Shown: positions 25,671 through 34,523, counted from the first letter of the stretch. The stretch is 64,000 bases of DNA from Deltaproteobacteria bacterium (GCA_016703535.1 JADJBV010000001.1:744001-808000); one strand, 5' to 3'. The notes: generated from the letters alone by a model not told the origin. A program made the numbers and translations.

Positions 25671-26770
25671 CGTCGTTCTCCTTTGCCGTGCCCGAGCAAC
25701 ATCGCTCCGGTCACTGGGATCACCACGCCCAACATGGGGCCCAAGGCCTGGACGATCAGGCCGGTGCCGACGCCGATCGCCACCAAGGCCACCAAGACCG
25801 CGTGCCCGTAGAGGTGGGCCCGCAAGACCCGACCGTCCCTCAGCAACAACAAGAAGTGGGTCGGCGGGAAGAGGGCCAGGTTCCAGTTGTGGTGATAAAA
25901 CTCGTAGTCCGAGAACAACCAAAAGCCGACGTAGATCAGGCCCATGATCCCCGCCAAGACGCCGTAGAGGCCCCGCCCCAACCTCGGGAAAAACCAACAC
26001 AACAGCAAAAGCGGCACGACCAAAAACAGGTAGACCAAGATCCAAGGCCAGCCGTGTTCGGTCCGGGGATCGTGGGACAAGGAGGTGTAGTCGACGTAAC
26101 TTCGCAGCACGAAGGGCGCCCCGTCGAAGGTGGCCCGATCGATGATCTTGTCCAGGGCCTCGGGGATGTAGATCGTGTCCCAGGCGGTGATCGGCACGTC
26201 ACCTTGGCCGTTGCCCGCCAGGTCCATCGCCAAAAAGACCCACGGCTTGTTGCGGATCCGATCGAGCACCCAGTCCCGGTGGGTGCCGGCGACTTGGTTT
26301 GCCGCTTGCCGCCGCAGTTCGCCGCCCTTCACCTCGTCGAAGAGCTCGGCCACCTTGGTGGTGCAGTTGTTGTAGAAGTGGTGGTAGCGGTAGTTTTTTT
26401 CGTCCGAGTTGGCGATCTGCAAGAGGCGCGCGTGGAGCCGCTGGGCCTCCTCCGGCGAAAACGCCAAGGTGCGGCCGACGATGGTCCGGTCTTCGCCCGA
26501 GTAGTTGAGCAAAAGTTGGCTGTACGGAGTGACCTCCAGGTAGGCCTCGATCTGCCCCTGCATCAGGCGGGACCAAAAGTTGGGCTGCTTCATGTCGACG
26601 CCGCCGAAGTTGTAGGCGGTGTCTTTGCCGTCGCTCTCGACCACCCGGATCGCGGCGTGGCCGTAGATCGCGTACATCGCGTCACCGACGCCGATGGTGA
26701 CGAGGTCGATCCGCGGTGCGCTGGTGGCGGTGGAGGTGGCCGCCACCAGGGCGAGGAGCCAAGGGCCCAT
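25667..26770 (-). CDS. DUF4105-type membrane protein (NlpC/P60-like periplasmic domain)
   Basis: This protein has 367 residues. A short hydrophobic N-terminus is followed by a periplasmic domain with the DUF4105/Lnb pattern: GDAMYAIYGHAAIRV (candidate catalytic His), AYNFGGVD, SGEDRTIV and the conserved FYNNCTTKVAELF (candidate Cys). Four to five membrane helices fill the C-terminal third (WILVYLFLVVPLLLLCWFF, YGVLAGIMGLIYVGFWLF, LYGHAVLVALVAIGVGTGLIV). The family is related to papain-like NlpC/P60 enzymes and includes lacto-N-biosidase accessory domains; substrate unknown. Its stop overlaps the TTG start of the oxidase by TTGA, and DUF2330 lies 34 bp upstream in the same operon. Confidence 0.88.
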   Translation of the reverse strand: MGPWLLALVAATSTATSAPRIDLVTIGVGDAMYAIYGHAAIRVVESDGKDTAYNFGGVDMKQPNFWSRLMQGQIEAYLEVTPYSQLLLNYSGEDRTIVGRTLAFSPEEAQRLHARLLQIANSDEKNYRYHHFYNNCTTKVAELFDEVKGGELRRQAANQVAGTHRDWVLDRIRNKPWVFLAMDLAGNGQGDVPITAWDTIYIPEALDKIIDRATFDGAPFVLRSYVDYTSLSHDPRTEHGWPWILVYLFLVVPLLLLCWFFPRLGRGLYGVLAGIMGLIYVGFWLFSDYEFYHHNWNLALFPPTHFLLLLRDGRVLRAHLYGHAVLVALVAIGVGTGLIVQALGPMLGVVIPVTGAMLLGHGKGERR

Positions 26771-26804
26771 GGAGAGGCCGCTTAGCAGAGCGGGGCGGGC
26801 GTCG

Positions 26805-28181
26805 CTACTGCTTGAACATGTCCTGCATCTGCTGGTTCCAGCCGTCGTCTTCGGGGTTGCTGTTGTCGCTGGACCCGAAGGCCGCCGGCAGCGGCAGCTG
26901 GCGCCGGCGGATGTCGTCCACCCGCCAAGAGGTCAGGTTGGCCAAGGTCTGGGACTCCTTCTCCCGCCGCGCCAAGACCTGCTCCTTGTAGCCCTTGAAG
27001 GCCTCGCAGCGGGCCGCCCCGGTGAAGGGGTGCCGCAACACGTAGCGGGCCTGGTAGTTGGAGCTGTCTTTGGTGACCTTGAGCATCAGGTCTTCGGGGA
27101 AGGTCTGGGGCGTATATTGGGCGTGGAGCCGGGTCACGAAGGCCTGCTGGGCGCCCCCTTGGCCCCCTTGGCCCCGGACCCACCATACGCCGAGCTGCTG
27201 GAGTTGTTCGTTGCTGAGCGGATCGGCGGCGCAGGGGTCACACCAGGCCATGTTCCAGGCGTATTCGGTGAAGACCGCCCGGCCATTCTCCTTGGCCACC
27301 TGGTTGCCGAACATGGACCGATAGAAGCTCTTGAACTCACCCTTGATGTAGGTCGGGACCTCGACGTCGCTGGGCAAACGCGGGTTGACGTAGTTGGCGG
27401 TCTCGACCCGGAACTGCTTGGTGATCACGTAGGCGATCAGGTCTTGGGGCCCGTCGGCGTTGAGCATGCCCAAGCGAATGGGCAACATGAAGCGCTTGTC
27501 GGGGAAGGCGAACTGGAGCGGCCGCAAGGTGGTGAAGCCGGCCTTCTGCTGCTCCTTGATGTTCACCTTGGCGACGAAAAACTTCATGCCCGAGGTCACG
27601 TAGGGCTTGAGGGCCCCGGCGGCACCCTTCGGGATGTTGTACTGGTTCTGGCGCAGCCAGGTCTCCAGGCCGTCGCTTTCGGTCGCCGAGAGGATCACGA
27701 TGTCGTATTCGCCGACCGTATAGGAGGCCTCGACGGTGACGCCGGTCTTCTTGTCGGCCTTCCTCTCCATCTCCATCGCCGGGGCGGCGCCGGCGGCGCT
27801 CGGCGCCATCTTGTTGCGCATGCGCATCACCTGGCAGGGATCCGGATCGTAGTACTCCGCCAAGCGAGGGGCGCTGAAGCCGTCGAGTTGATCGATGGCC
27901 TTCATTTCGGTCACCCGGACCAGGCCTTTCTGCAGCACCACCGGCACCGGCACCACCAAGGCGAAGGCTTTGGGTTCGCCGCGGTAGTTGTTGACCATGG
28001 TCAACACCGTCTTGCCCTCGTCGTGGACCACCACCACCTGAGAGGCGTTGTTGAACAAAGTCGCGTCGGCCTTGCCCACGAAAAAGCCGCAGAAGGCTTG
28101 GGCGGGGCTGGACCAGGTGGACAACACGAGGGCCAAGGCGACCCCCAACCACTCAAGACGTGGGCGCAAACGTACGGACAT
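26805..28181 (-). CDS. DUF2330 exported protein
   Basis: This 458-residue protein has a signal peptide (LGVALALVLSTWSSPAQA) followed by FCGFFVGKADA, the conserved start of mature DUF2330 proteins. It continues LFNNASQVVVVHDEGKTVLTM and a block of Cys and aromatic residues. The ATG at 28181 is preferred because GGAGG sits five bases upstream; a second ATG at 28193 is in frame. The C-terminus is charged and Gln-rich. The gene overlaps the upstream RnfD-like gene by 29 bp. DUF2330 proteins are periplasmic or surface proteins common in myxobacteria and other Gram-negatives; no activity is established. CDPC (near residue 310) may bind metal or form a disulfide. Confidence 0.9.
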   Translation of the reverse strand: MSVRLRPRLEWLGVALALVLSTWSSPAQAFCGFFVGKADATLFNNASQVVVVHDEGKTVLTMVNNYRGEPKAFALVVPVPVVLQKGLVRVTEMKAIDQLDGFSAPRLAEYYDPDPCQVMRMRNKMAPSAAGAAPAMEMERKADKKTGVTVEASYTVGEYDIVILSATESDGLETWLRQNQYNIPKGAAGALKPYVTSGMKFFVAKVNIKEQQKAGFTTLRPLQFAFPDKRFMLPIRLGMLNADGPQDLIAYVITKQFRVETANYVNPRLPSDVEVPTYIKGEFKSFYRSMFGNQVAKENGRAVFTEYAWNMAWCDPCAADPLSNEQLQQLGVWWVRGQGGQGGAQQAFVTRLHAQYTPQTFPEDLMLKVTKDSSNYQARYVLRHPFTGAARCEAFKGYKEQVLARREKESQTLANLTSWRVDDIRRRQLPLPAAFGSSDNSNPEDDGWNQQMQDMFKQ

Positions 28182-28995
28182 CGAGACCTCCATCCGCCTT
28201 GTTCGGCGGGTTCGTGGCGCCGACCGTGAGGCGGTCGGCCAAAGGGACCAAAGGCGCGAGCAAAAACAGCGACCAGAGGAAGCTGTCCCGCACGTACCAG
28301 AACTGAGCCAGGCTGATCGCGAAGCCCGCCACCATAAAGGCGTGCAGATATCGCAGGCGCCGATCTTGGGGTGTGGTTCGGGGATCGGTGATCATGTAAA
28401 GCGCGAACAACCAAAGGGCGCCGCTCTCGAGGAGGTGCCCGGTGGTCGCCCAGCGATAACCGAACACGAAGTGCCGCACCGCGTGGAAGAACAGGACCGA
28501 ACCCAAAAAGGCGATGGCGGTGTCGAGGCGCCCGGCCCGGGTCAAGGTCAAGCTGGCGCCGGCCATCAAGGCGAAGGCGAAGACCACGTCGTGACCCCAC
28601 TGGCCCGGGGTGATCCAGCCCGGCAAAAACAGGGATCCCAAGATCACCGCGCCGTTGGTGGGGTTGATGAAGTGGCGCCCGTCGAACTGGAAGATAACCT
28701 TGCTGGCCACCGCAAAACCGGCCACCGCCACGTAGGCCCAAGGTTCGGTGGAGCGGAAGAGCAGCAGGCTGGAGAGCCCCGAGATCAAGGCGCTTTCGTA
28801 GGGCGGTCGGGGTCGGCCTTCCCTTCGGAAGCGGAAGATCAGGTGTTCGACCAAAAGGGCGGTGCCCAGGGCCAGCGGGATCGCCAGCGGGGTCAAGACG
28901 AAGTTGCGGAAGACGGTGCCGTACACCAGCAGGCAGGCCAACACCCCAATTTGGGCCCGCCGGGGATCGGCGATCAGGCGTTTCAGTCGATCCAT
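28153..28995 (-). CDS. RnfD/NqrB-like membrane protein
   Basis: This 280-residue integral membrane protein has about eight hydrophobic helices. It follows the RnfD/NqrB pattern: an N-terminal ADPRRAQIGVLACLLVYG, a central FINPTNGAVILGSLFLPGWITPGQWGHD (the NPTNxA region) and late HAVRHFVFGYRWATTGHLLESGALWLFALYMITDPRTTP. RnfD and NqrB carry covalent FMN on a Thr in an SGAT-type motif. That exact motif is not obvious here, so redox function is uncertain. GGAGG precedes the ATG at 28995. No other rnf or nqr subunits are in the window, so this is an orphan, first in the operon with DUF2330, DUF4105 and the oxidase. A soluble electron partner would have to come from elsewhere. Confidence 0.82.
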   Translation of the reverse strand: MDRLKRLIADPRRAQIGVLACLLVYGTVFRNFVLTPLAIPLALGTALLVEHLIFRFRREGRPRPPYESALISGLSSLLLFRSTEPWAYVAVAGFAVASKVIFQFDGRHFINPTNGAVILGSLFLPGWITPGQWGHDVVFAFALMAGASLTLTRAGRLDTAIAFLGSVLFFHAVRHFVFGYRWATTGHLLESGALWLFALYMITDPRTTPQDRRLRYLHAFMVAGFAISLAQFWYVRDSFLWSLFLLAPLVPLADRLTVGATNPPNKADGGLDVRTFAPTS

Positions 28996-29122
28996 TCCCA
29001 GTCCTCCCGGCCCGCCTCTAACCCGATCCCGACTTCGGGGTAAGACTCCCAACCCAAGCCGCAATTCAAACGGGTGAGGGCGGCCGGGGATCTCGGGGCG
29101 GTTTGACGATCGGCCGCGGCCC

Positions 29123-29962
29123 TTGTTACCCAAGAGGAGGATGATCCTCGGGGCCCTGGCGATCTTGGCCGTCCAGGCCACCATTGGCCTGCCGCCGCCC
29201 CTCTGCCGGGGTCGGGTGGTGTCGGCCTACGATCCGCGGCTCGATCAACACCCCCGGCCTCGGGCCATCGAAGAGATCCGGGCCGCCTATATGGCCCTGT
29301 GCCCCACCGACGACTGTGGCGCCGGAGAGATCTTCGAGAACGAGACCATCGGCAACAACGCCGCCACCTGGGTCTCGGGCCTCAACCAAGGCAACGGCAC
29401 CCGGGTGAAGATCGTCTATTCGGCCCGTTTCCTGAACGGCGTCTCCGAAAGTTTTGGCCCCGGCGCCTCCTTCGGGATCTTGGCCCACGAGGTCGGTCAC
29501 CACCTGACGGCAGCCAAGTCGATGCGGGGTGGACCCAACGAACCTTCCTGGAACGAAGAGCTCCGGGCCGACTACCTGGCCGGTTGTGCCTTGGGTCGAA
29601 GTGGTCGCTCTTCGGCCGAGCTGGAGAACGCGCTCCGGGCCCTGGCCGCCGCCGCCACCAGCTCCCATCCTTCCTTCGCCCAGCGCAACCCGATCGTCCG
29701 CCGCGGTTATCAGGACTGCCAAGGTCAGGCCGGGATCATCGCCAAGGACCCTCGGACCTTCGGCCTGGGCAACCTGGTGGAGGACGAGCCGGGCAAGGGA
29801 TGTTGGGCCTACTTCTATCGGTTGAAGGAGCAGGTCGATCGGGTCGGCCCGGTGGCCGCCAAACGCCGCCACGCCGGACCCTTTGGGAGTCAAAAGTCCT
29901 GCCAACAACACCAAAAAGAGATGGCCGAGATCCGGGTGACCGAAGAGTGCCGCTGTGAATAG
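29123..29962 (+). CDS. Exported zinc metalloprotease-like protein (HExxH)
   Basis: This 279-residue protein begins with a signal-like segment (KRRMILGALAILAVQATIG). The body carries FGILAHEVGHHLT at about residues 125-138, an HExxH zinc motif, and then EELRADYLAGCALG, the downstream Glu helix of M48-like gluzincins. The tail is Cys-containing (CWAYFYRLKEQ, EECRCE). It probably acts in the periplasm or outside the cell. The start could be the TTG at 29123, which gives a basic signal n-region, or the ATG at 29141 after AAGAGGAGG. Its end overlaps the M23 gene by 8 bp, so they are an operon. Confidence 0.82.
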   Translation: MLPKRRMILGALAILAVQATIGLPPPLCRGRVVSAYDPRLDQHPRPRAIEEIRAAYMALCPTDDCGAGEIFENETIGNNAATWVSGLNQGNGTRVKIVYSARFLNGVSESFGPGASFGILAHEVGHHLTAAKSMRGGPNEPSWNEELRADYLAGCALGRSGRSSAELENALRALAAAATSSHPSFAQRNPIVRRGYQDCQGQAGIIAKDPRTFGLGNLVEDEPGKGCWAYFYRLKEQVDRVGPVAAKRRHAGPFGSQKSCQQHQKEMAEIRVTEECRCE

Positions 29963-31181
29963 ACGCCTCGTTTTGGTCCTCGCCGCCCTTTGGGCGTGTG
30001 AAGCGCCCCCGCCGCCGCCTACGCCACCACCTCCGGCTTATGAGCAGCCGATCGGCCCCGAGCCCGCGCCTTATACTCAATATCACGTGGCCGAGGTCCG
30101 CAGCGGCGACGCGGTCTCGACGGCCTTCCTGCGGGCGGGCTTGTCTTTGGGGGAGGTCAACGACGTGGTGTCGGCCTTCGGTGGCCACTTCGACGTCCGC
30201 TACGCTCGGCCCGGCCAGTGGTTCGAGCTGAAGCGCGATGAAGAGGGGCGCCTGATCTGGTTTCAGTACCACGCCGATCCCACCAAAACCCTGGTCGCCT
30301 TTTTGGGCTCCGATGGGGCGCTCCACGGGCAGCGGGCGCCCATCGCCATCAAGACCGCCACCACCAGCGTGGCCGGCGTGGTGCAAGGTTCGCTCTACGA
30401 GGCGATGGAGGAGCAAGGAGAGTCGCCTTGGTTGACCTTGACCTTGGTCGACATCTTCTCTTGGGACGTCGACTTCTACACCGAACCTCAGCCGGGTGAT
30501 CGCTTCCGGATCATCGTCGAGAAGCGCTACGTGGAAGATCAGTTCGTGGGCTACGGCAACGTCTTGGCCGCCGAATACGCCTTCGCCACCGGGACCCGCC
30601 GCCACCGGGCCTTTCGTTACGCCTTCGCCGACGGGAAGGTCGGCTACTACACCGAAGACGGCCAGGCGGTGGAGAAGACCTTCCTCAAGTCGCCCATCCA
30701 GTTCGCCAGCATCACCAGCCGCTACGGCATGCGGCGTCACCCGATCCTCAAGTTCGTCCGGGCCCACAAAGGCGTCGACTACGGCGCGCCCATGGGCACC
30801 GCGGTCTGGAGCATCGGCGACGGCGTGGTCCACACGGCCGGCGTGTCGGGGGGCTACGGCAAGTTGGTGAGCATCCGCCACCGCAACGGGCTGGAGAGCC
30901 GCTACGGGCACCTCCGCGATTATGGCGCCGGCGTCCGGGCCGGCGTGCGGGTGTCGCAAAAACAGGTGATCGGCTACGTGGGCAAAACAGGACTGGCCAC
31001 CGGGCCCCACCTCCACTTCGAGGTCTTGCGGAACGGGCAACACACCAACCCCTTGACCGTGGCCGCCCCGCCCGCGCCCCCCATCCCGGAAGAGGAGCGC
31101 CCTCGTTTTTTCACGTGGGTCGGGCCTTGGCGACAGAGGCTTGACGAGCCGTTGGCCACCGCCGACAAACCAACGCCGTGA
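29955..31181 (+). CDS. M23 family peptidoglycan peptidase lipoprotein
   Basis: This 408-residue protein has a lipobox (VLAALWAC) then a Pro-rich spacer (EAPPPPPTPPPPAYEQP). A LysM/opacity-like segment (YHVAEVRSGDAVSTAFLRAGLS) precedes the LytM/M23 catalytic domain: SRYGMRRHPILKFVRAHKGVDYGAP (first His and Asp ligands), SRYGHL and GPHLHFEV (HxH ligand and catalytic His). All zinc ligands are visible, so it should be an active endopeptidase acting on cross-linked peptidoglycan. The start is a GTG at 29955. It overlaps the preceding protease by 8 bp and the following aldolase by GTGA. The motif TACTCAAT occurs at 30074. Confidence 0.93.
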   Translation: MNRRLVLVLAALWACEAPPPPPTPPPPAYEQPIGPEPAPYTQYHVAEVRSGDAVSTAFLRAGLSLGEVNDVVSAFGGHFDVRYARPGQWFELKRDEEGRLIWFQYHADPTKTLVAFLGSDGALHGQRAPIAIKTATTSVAGVVQGSLYEAMEEQGESPWLTLTLVDIFSWDVDFYTEPQPGDRFRIIVEKRYVEDQFVGYGNVLAAEYAFATGTRRHRAFRYAFADGKVGYYTEDGQAVEKTFLKSPIQFASITSRYGMRRHPILKFVRAHKGVDYGAPMGTAVWSIGDGVVHTAGVSGGYGKLVSIRHRNGLESRYGHLRDYGAGVRAGVRVSQKQVIGYVGKTGLATGPHLHFEVLRNGQHTNPLTVAAPPAPPIPEEERPRFFTWVGPWRQRLDEPLATADKPTP

Positions 31182-31825
31182 CCGATCAGTTTTCGGCGCG
31201 ACAGGCCATCGTCCAGGTCTGTCGCTCGATGTACGAGCGGGGCCTCTTGGTGGCCGGGGACGGCAACGTTTCGGTGCACCTGGGCCAACACTTGTTGGTC
31301 ACGCCGACTCGGAGCCGGAAGGGCCACCTGCACCCCAGCGAGTTGATCCTCTGTGCCTTGGACGGCACGCCGCTGCCGGGCCAGTCGGGCCGACCTTCGA
31401 GTGAGTTGTTGATGCACCTGTTGGCCTATCGAGCTCGTCCCGAGATCCGGGCGGTGGTCCACGCTCACCCCCCTTATGCGGTGGCCCACACCATCGCCGG
31501 GGTCAGCCTGGCCGAACCTCTGGTGCCCGAAGCCTTCGCTGAATTGGGGGCGGTGCCGACCGTTCCCTACGCGACCCCAACCACCCAAGAGGTGCCCGAG
31601 GCGTTGGCGGGCCCGATCCGTCGCCACGACGTCTTGTTGTTGGAGCGGCATGGCTCTTTGACCTTGGGCCGCACCTTGGAAGAAGCCTACGACCGGCTGG
31701 AGGTGCTGGAGCACACCGCCAAGATGAGCTTTTTGGCGAGGCAACTGGGTGGGGGCCGGGTCGCGCCCCTCGGTGAGGCCCAGCTTTCGGCCTTGGCGGC
31801 CTTGGTTCCTTCGGGACGCTACTGA
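31178..31825 (+). CDS. Class II aldolase/adducin family protein (fuculose-phosphate aldolase-like)
   Basis: This 215-residue protein is typical of the L-fuculose-1-phosphate aldolase / AraD fold. Marks include GLLVAGDGNVSVHLGQHLLVTPTRS, SSELLMHL, VVHAHPPYAVAHTIAG (zinc His-x-His) and RHGSLTLGRTLEEAYDRLEVLEHTA (third zinc His). The family cleaves or epimerises phospho-sugars or dephosphorylates methylthioribulose-type substrates; which one cannot be read here. It starts with a GTG overlapping the M23 stop. Its link with two exported peptidases is probably positional. The final codons contain TACTGAAT. Confidence 0.9.
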   Translation: MTDQFSARQAIVQVCRSMYERGLLVAGDGNVSVHLGQHLLVTPTRSRKGHLHPSELILCALDGTPLPGQSGRPSSELLMHLLAYRARPEIRAVVHAHPPYAVAHTIAGVSLAEPLVPEAFAELGAVPTVPYATPTTQEVPEALAGPIRRHDVLLLERHGSLTLGRTLEEAYDRLEVLEHTAKMSFLARQLGGGRVAPLGEAQLSALAALVPSGRY

Positions 31826-31834
31826 ATGTAGGAT

Positions 31835-31855
31835 ACTGAGTGGCGTACACCCAGT
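31835..31855. terminator. Small hairpin between convergent genes
   Basis: ACTGAGTG and CACCCAGT form 8-bp arms with one mismatch around a 5-base loop, between the stops of the aldolase gene (31825) and the gene ending at 31860. There is no clear T-run. Confidence 0.3.
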
Positions 31856-31859
31856 AGAA

Positions 31860-32300
31860 TCACCCAACCCCACCCACCGAACCACCGACCGAACCGCCGC
31901 CGCGGGCGGGGCCCGCAGGAGAGGGGCCCTCTTTGCTGCCGCCGCTGTCGGCGGGCTTGTCCACCGACATGGTCTCGGGGCGCCACTTGGTCACCACGTC
32001 GTCGTAGGTCAACCCACCGTGTTCGGCCGCTGGGGCCTCCTTGTCCTCTTCTTCCTCCTCCTTTTTCCCGCGCCGCTCGGGCTTGGGCACGGTCCGGGTG
32101 GTGGTCGCCGCCAGCCCGTTTTTGGGGAGGGCCTGGCTGGTGAAGAGGCTGCCGCCTTGGAGGAAGCCGGGGAGGCCCAGGTCGTCGCCGCCGGTCTTTT
32201 CGTCGTTTTTTTTCTTCATCTGCCGGTGGTGGTGGCCCAGCAGCTCGCTCAACTCGAAGACCTTGCAGCCATTCACGCGGCCCAGTGCATCCTTCGCCAT
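31860..32300 (-). CDS. Hypothetical low-complexity protein
   Basis: This 146-residue protein begins MAKDALGRVNGCKVFELSE, with no signal peptide. It is polar and of low complexity: HHHRQMKKK, then ERRGKKEEEEEDKEAPAAEHGG, and a Gly/Ser tail (GGGSVGGSVGGVG). A short ordered block (LTYDDVVTKWRPETMSVDKPA) sits between the Glu-rich and Gly-rich parts. I recognise no family. The reading frame has codon use like its neighbours and a GGGGAT box upstream of the ATG. 32301-32442 shows nothing I can support. It could be a disordered adaptor; whether it is expressed is uncertain. Confidence 0.5.
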   Translation of the reverse strand: MAKDALGRVNGCKVFELSELLGHHHRQMKKKNDEKTGGDDLGLPGFLQGGSLFTSQALPKNGLAATTTRTVPKPERRGKKEEEEEDKEAPAAEHGGLTYDDVVTKWRPETMSVDKPADSGGSKEGPSPAGPARGGGSVGGSVGGVG

Positions 32301-32442
32301 CGATGATCCCCGGGCGGATCAAGAGCAATGGCCGGGCCAAGTCCAGAACCCACCCGGGAAGGCCGCAGCTGCAACCGGCGGCCTTGCGCCTGCACCGAGG
32401 CGCTGGCGTCTGCTGTTCCTGAAGGTGACCCCCGGGCCGCGG

Positions 32443-32823
32443 TTAGCGGACTTCGCGGCCGAAGGGGAAGAGGGCCAAGATCGCCAACTTCAGGTGCTGG
32501 ATCGCGAAGGGGATGCCGATGATGGTCACCGCCAAACCCACGCCCAGGCCCAGGTGGGACAAGAAGATCCAGATCCCCGCGAAGAGCAACCAGACCACGT
32601 TCATGATCGACTTGAGCAGTCCGGTGCCCATGGGGCCGGGCTTGGACTCCTGGATGTCTTTGCCGAAGGGCCAAAGCCCCAGGCCGGCGATCTTGAAGCA
32701 CTGCATCCCGAAGGGGATGCCGACGATGGTCACACACAACAAGAGGCCCGCCAGGACGTACTCCAGCCAGATCAGGATGCCCCCGCCGAAGATCACCCAG
32801 AGGACGTTGAGCAGGAGGTTCAC
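32443..32823 (-). CDS. YccF domain inner-membrane protein
   Basis: This 126-residue protein has the tandem YccF (DUF307) pattern: LWVIFGGGILIWLEYVLAGLLLCVTIVGIPFGMQCFKIAGLGLWPFGK and, about 60 residues on, a second similar half ending IIGIPFAIQHLKLAILALFPFGR. Each half has two hydrophobic helices and a GIPF turn. YccF proteins are small inner-membrane proteins of unknown role. Its start overlaps the end of the TPR lipoprotein gene upstream by 4 bp (32820-32823), so they are co-transcribed. Confidence 0.93.
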   Translation of the reverse strand: MNLLLNVLWVIFGGGILIWLEYVLAGLLLCVTIVGIPFGMQCFKIAGLGLWPFGKDIQESKPGPMGTGLLKSIMNVVWLLFAGIWIFLSHLGLGVGLAVTIIGIPFAIQHLKLAILALFPFGREVR

Positions 32824-33836
32824 TTTTGGGCTCGGGCCGCGGCGATCCGCTCCTTGAGCCGGAGTTGGGCGGCGTAGTCGGGTTCGGCGGCCAACAGGGC
32901 CTCCCAGGCGGCCAAGGCGTCGGCCTTTTTGCCCGGCTCCTCGAGCATGATCAGGCCGTAGGTGTAGCGGACCTGGGGATCGTTGGGATCGAGCTGGTGG
33001 GCCGCCTCGACCACGGTCTTGGCCTCGGCCTTTTTGCGCTGGGCGTAGAGGGTCTCGGCGAGGCCGGCTTTGGCGCCCGCGTCGTTGGGGGCGACGGCGA
33101 TCGCCTCCTTGAAGGCGGTTTCGGCGGTCGCCAGATCACCTTTGGTCGCCGCGTCCATCGCCTTTTGGATCGCCCGACCGAAGGCGTTGAGTTCGCCGAC
33201 GTCTTCGTCGCCTTTGGCGGCGTTGTGGGCAGGCAAAGCGGGTCCACCGCTCGGGTGGTTGGGCGGCAAAGTGGGGTTGCCGGCGGGGGCGCTGGCCGGT
33301 GCGTCCGGCGGCGCCTCGAGGGCCTCTTTGGGCAAGCGGGCGGTCAGCTGCTCGACCGCACTTTTGACGTAGGCGATCCGCGGGTGATCCGGCGGCGCGA
33401 AGTTCAGGAAACGCAGGTAGGTCCGCCGGGCTTCGGCCAAAGCGTCGGGAGATCCGTCCCGCTCCAGCAGGTTGCCGAAGGCGTACAGGCAACCGGGGTG
33501 GTTGATGTCCCGCTCGAAACAACGCTTCAGCTGCTCGACCATCGCCGGGATAAAACCGAGCTCCAGGTAGGTGATGGCCAGGCCCGAGGCGACCCGGGTG
33601 ACGTCGCCGCTTTTGGTGGAGGCCGCTTGGTAGTGATCGGCGGCCTCGAAATAACGTTGGCCCTCGAAGTAGAGCTCGGCCAGCTCGATCTCCGCTTGGG
33701 CGTCGGCCGGGGCACTCGCGACCTGGGCCAACTTCTGGGCGATCCGCCGCTCCAAGTTGGGATCCAAGGGCGCGGGCCGGTCGTGATCCAGGCAGGCCGT
33801 CAGGAGGGGCAAACAGAGGAGGAGGCGACGCAACAC
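32820..33836 (-). CDS. TPR-repeat lipoprotein
   Basis: This 338-residue protein has a signal segment (LLCLPLLTAC) with a lipobox Cys at residue 15. TPR-like helices follow: AEIELAELYFEGQRYFEAADHYQAAS, ASGLAITYLELGFIPAMVEQLKRCFE and ARRTYLRFLNFAPPDHPRI. A Pro/Ala linker separates a second group near the C-terminus (ATAETAFKEAIAVAPNDAGAKAGLAETLYAQRKK). It is probably anchored in a membrane and scaffolds envelope partners. Its stop overlaps yccF by 4 bp; folK lies 33 bp upstream, also in this direction. Confidence 0.88.
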   Translation of the reverse strand: MLRRLLLCLPLLTACLDHDRPAPLDPNLERRIAQKLAQVASAPADAQAEIELAELYFEGQRYFEAADHYQAASTKSGDVTRVASGLAITYLELGFIPAMVEQLKRCFERDINHPGCLYAFGNLLERDGSPDALAEARRTYLRFLNFAPPDHPRIAYVKSAVEQLTARLPKEALEAPPDAPASAPAGNPTLPPNHPSGGPALPAHNAAKGDEDVGELNAFGRAIQKAMDAATKGDLATAETAFKEAIAVAPNDAGAKAGLAETLYAQRKKAEAKTVVEAAHQLDPNDPQVRYTYGLIMLEEPGKKADALAAWEALLAAEPDYAAQLRLKERIAAARAQK

Positions 33837-33869
33837 GCGGCCCGACGATCCTTTGGGGAGATCGGCGAG

Positions 33870-34379
33870 TCAAGGCAGCGGGATCACCTCGTCGGGCCCG
33901 GGCGCCAGCGCGGCCAGGAGCTGAGCCACGGTTCGGCCGGTCCCGGGCACCACAAAACCAGGGGCCAACTCGGCCCACGGGACCAACACGAAGGCGCGGC
34001 GGGCCAACTCGGGATGGGGCAAGGTGAGGCGCGGGGTCTGGACCTGGGCGGTCCCCAAGGCCAACAGGTCGAGATCGATCAAGCGGGGTCCCCAACGTTC
34101 GGCCCGGACCCGACCCAAGGTGGTCTCGATCTGAAGGAGCCGATCGAGGAGCTCCAGGGGCGACAGGGTGCTCTCCACCTCCACCACCGTGTTGAGAAAG
34201 TCGGGTTGGGGGATCGGACCCACGGGCCGCGTCCGAAACAGGCGGGCCCGGCCCAGGACCCGGAGCCCCGGTCCGTCCAAGGCAGAGGTCGCCCGGGCCA
34301 ACATCGCGCTGGGATCACCCAGGTTGGCGCCCAGGGCCACGTAGCCGCACCCCGGCGTGCCCTCCCGTTCGTCCGCCAC
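33870..34379 (-). CDS. folK: 2-amino-4-hydroxy-6-hydroxymethyldihydropteridine pyrophosphokinase (HPPK)
   Basis: This 169-residue protein is standard HPPK length. Key segments are YVALGANLGDPSAMLARA, FRTRPVGPIPQPDFLNTVVEVES, and the family signature ERWGPRLIDLDLLALG (pterin- and ATP-binding Arg and the two metal-binding Asp residues). The ending LPHPELARRAFVLVPWAELAPGF is typical. It transfers pyrophosphate from ATP to the pterin in folate synthesis. The start is a GTG at 34379. No other folate gene is adjacent. It is divergent from the M20 peptidase. Confidence 0.96.
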   Translation of the reverse strand: MADEREGTPGCGYVALGANLGDPSAMLARATSALDGPGLRVLGRARLFRTRPVGPIPQPDFLNTVVEVESTLSPLELLDRLLQIETTLGRVRAERWGPRLIDLDLLALGTAQVQTPRLTLPHPELARRAFVLVPWAELAPGFVVPGTGRTVAQLLAALAPGPDEVIPLP

Positions 34380-34523
34380 CGCCCGCTCCTACGGCAAAGG
34401 ACCGTAGGCGCCAAGGTGCGATATCGACCGGACGCGGCTGGCCCACCGTCGACGGCGATTTTCCCAGGGACCCCGGAGGACGAGGTTGCCTGGGGCGGCC
34501 CGACGGGCCAGTCCTCGTCCCCG

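Noticed and set aside
32826..34523. Very long plus-strand open frame ahead of the M20 peptidase
   Set aside because: It runs antisense to the TPR lipoprotein and folK genes, has Gly/Arg-biased composition and no homology-like blocks. It is a by-product of GC-rich codon use; the real M20 gene starts at 34524.
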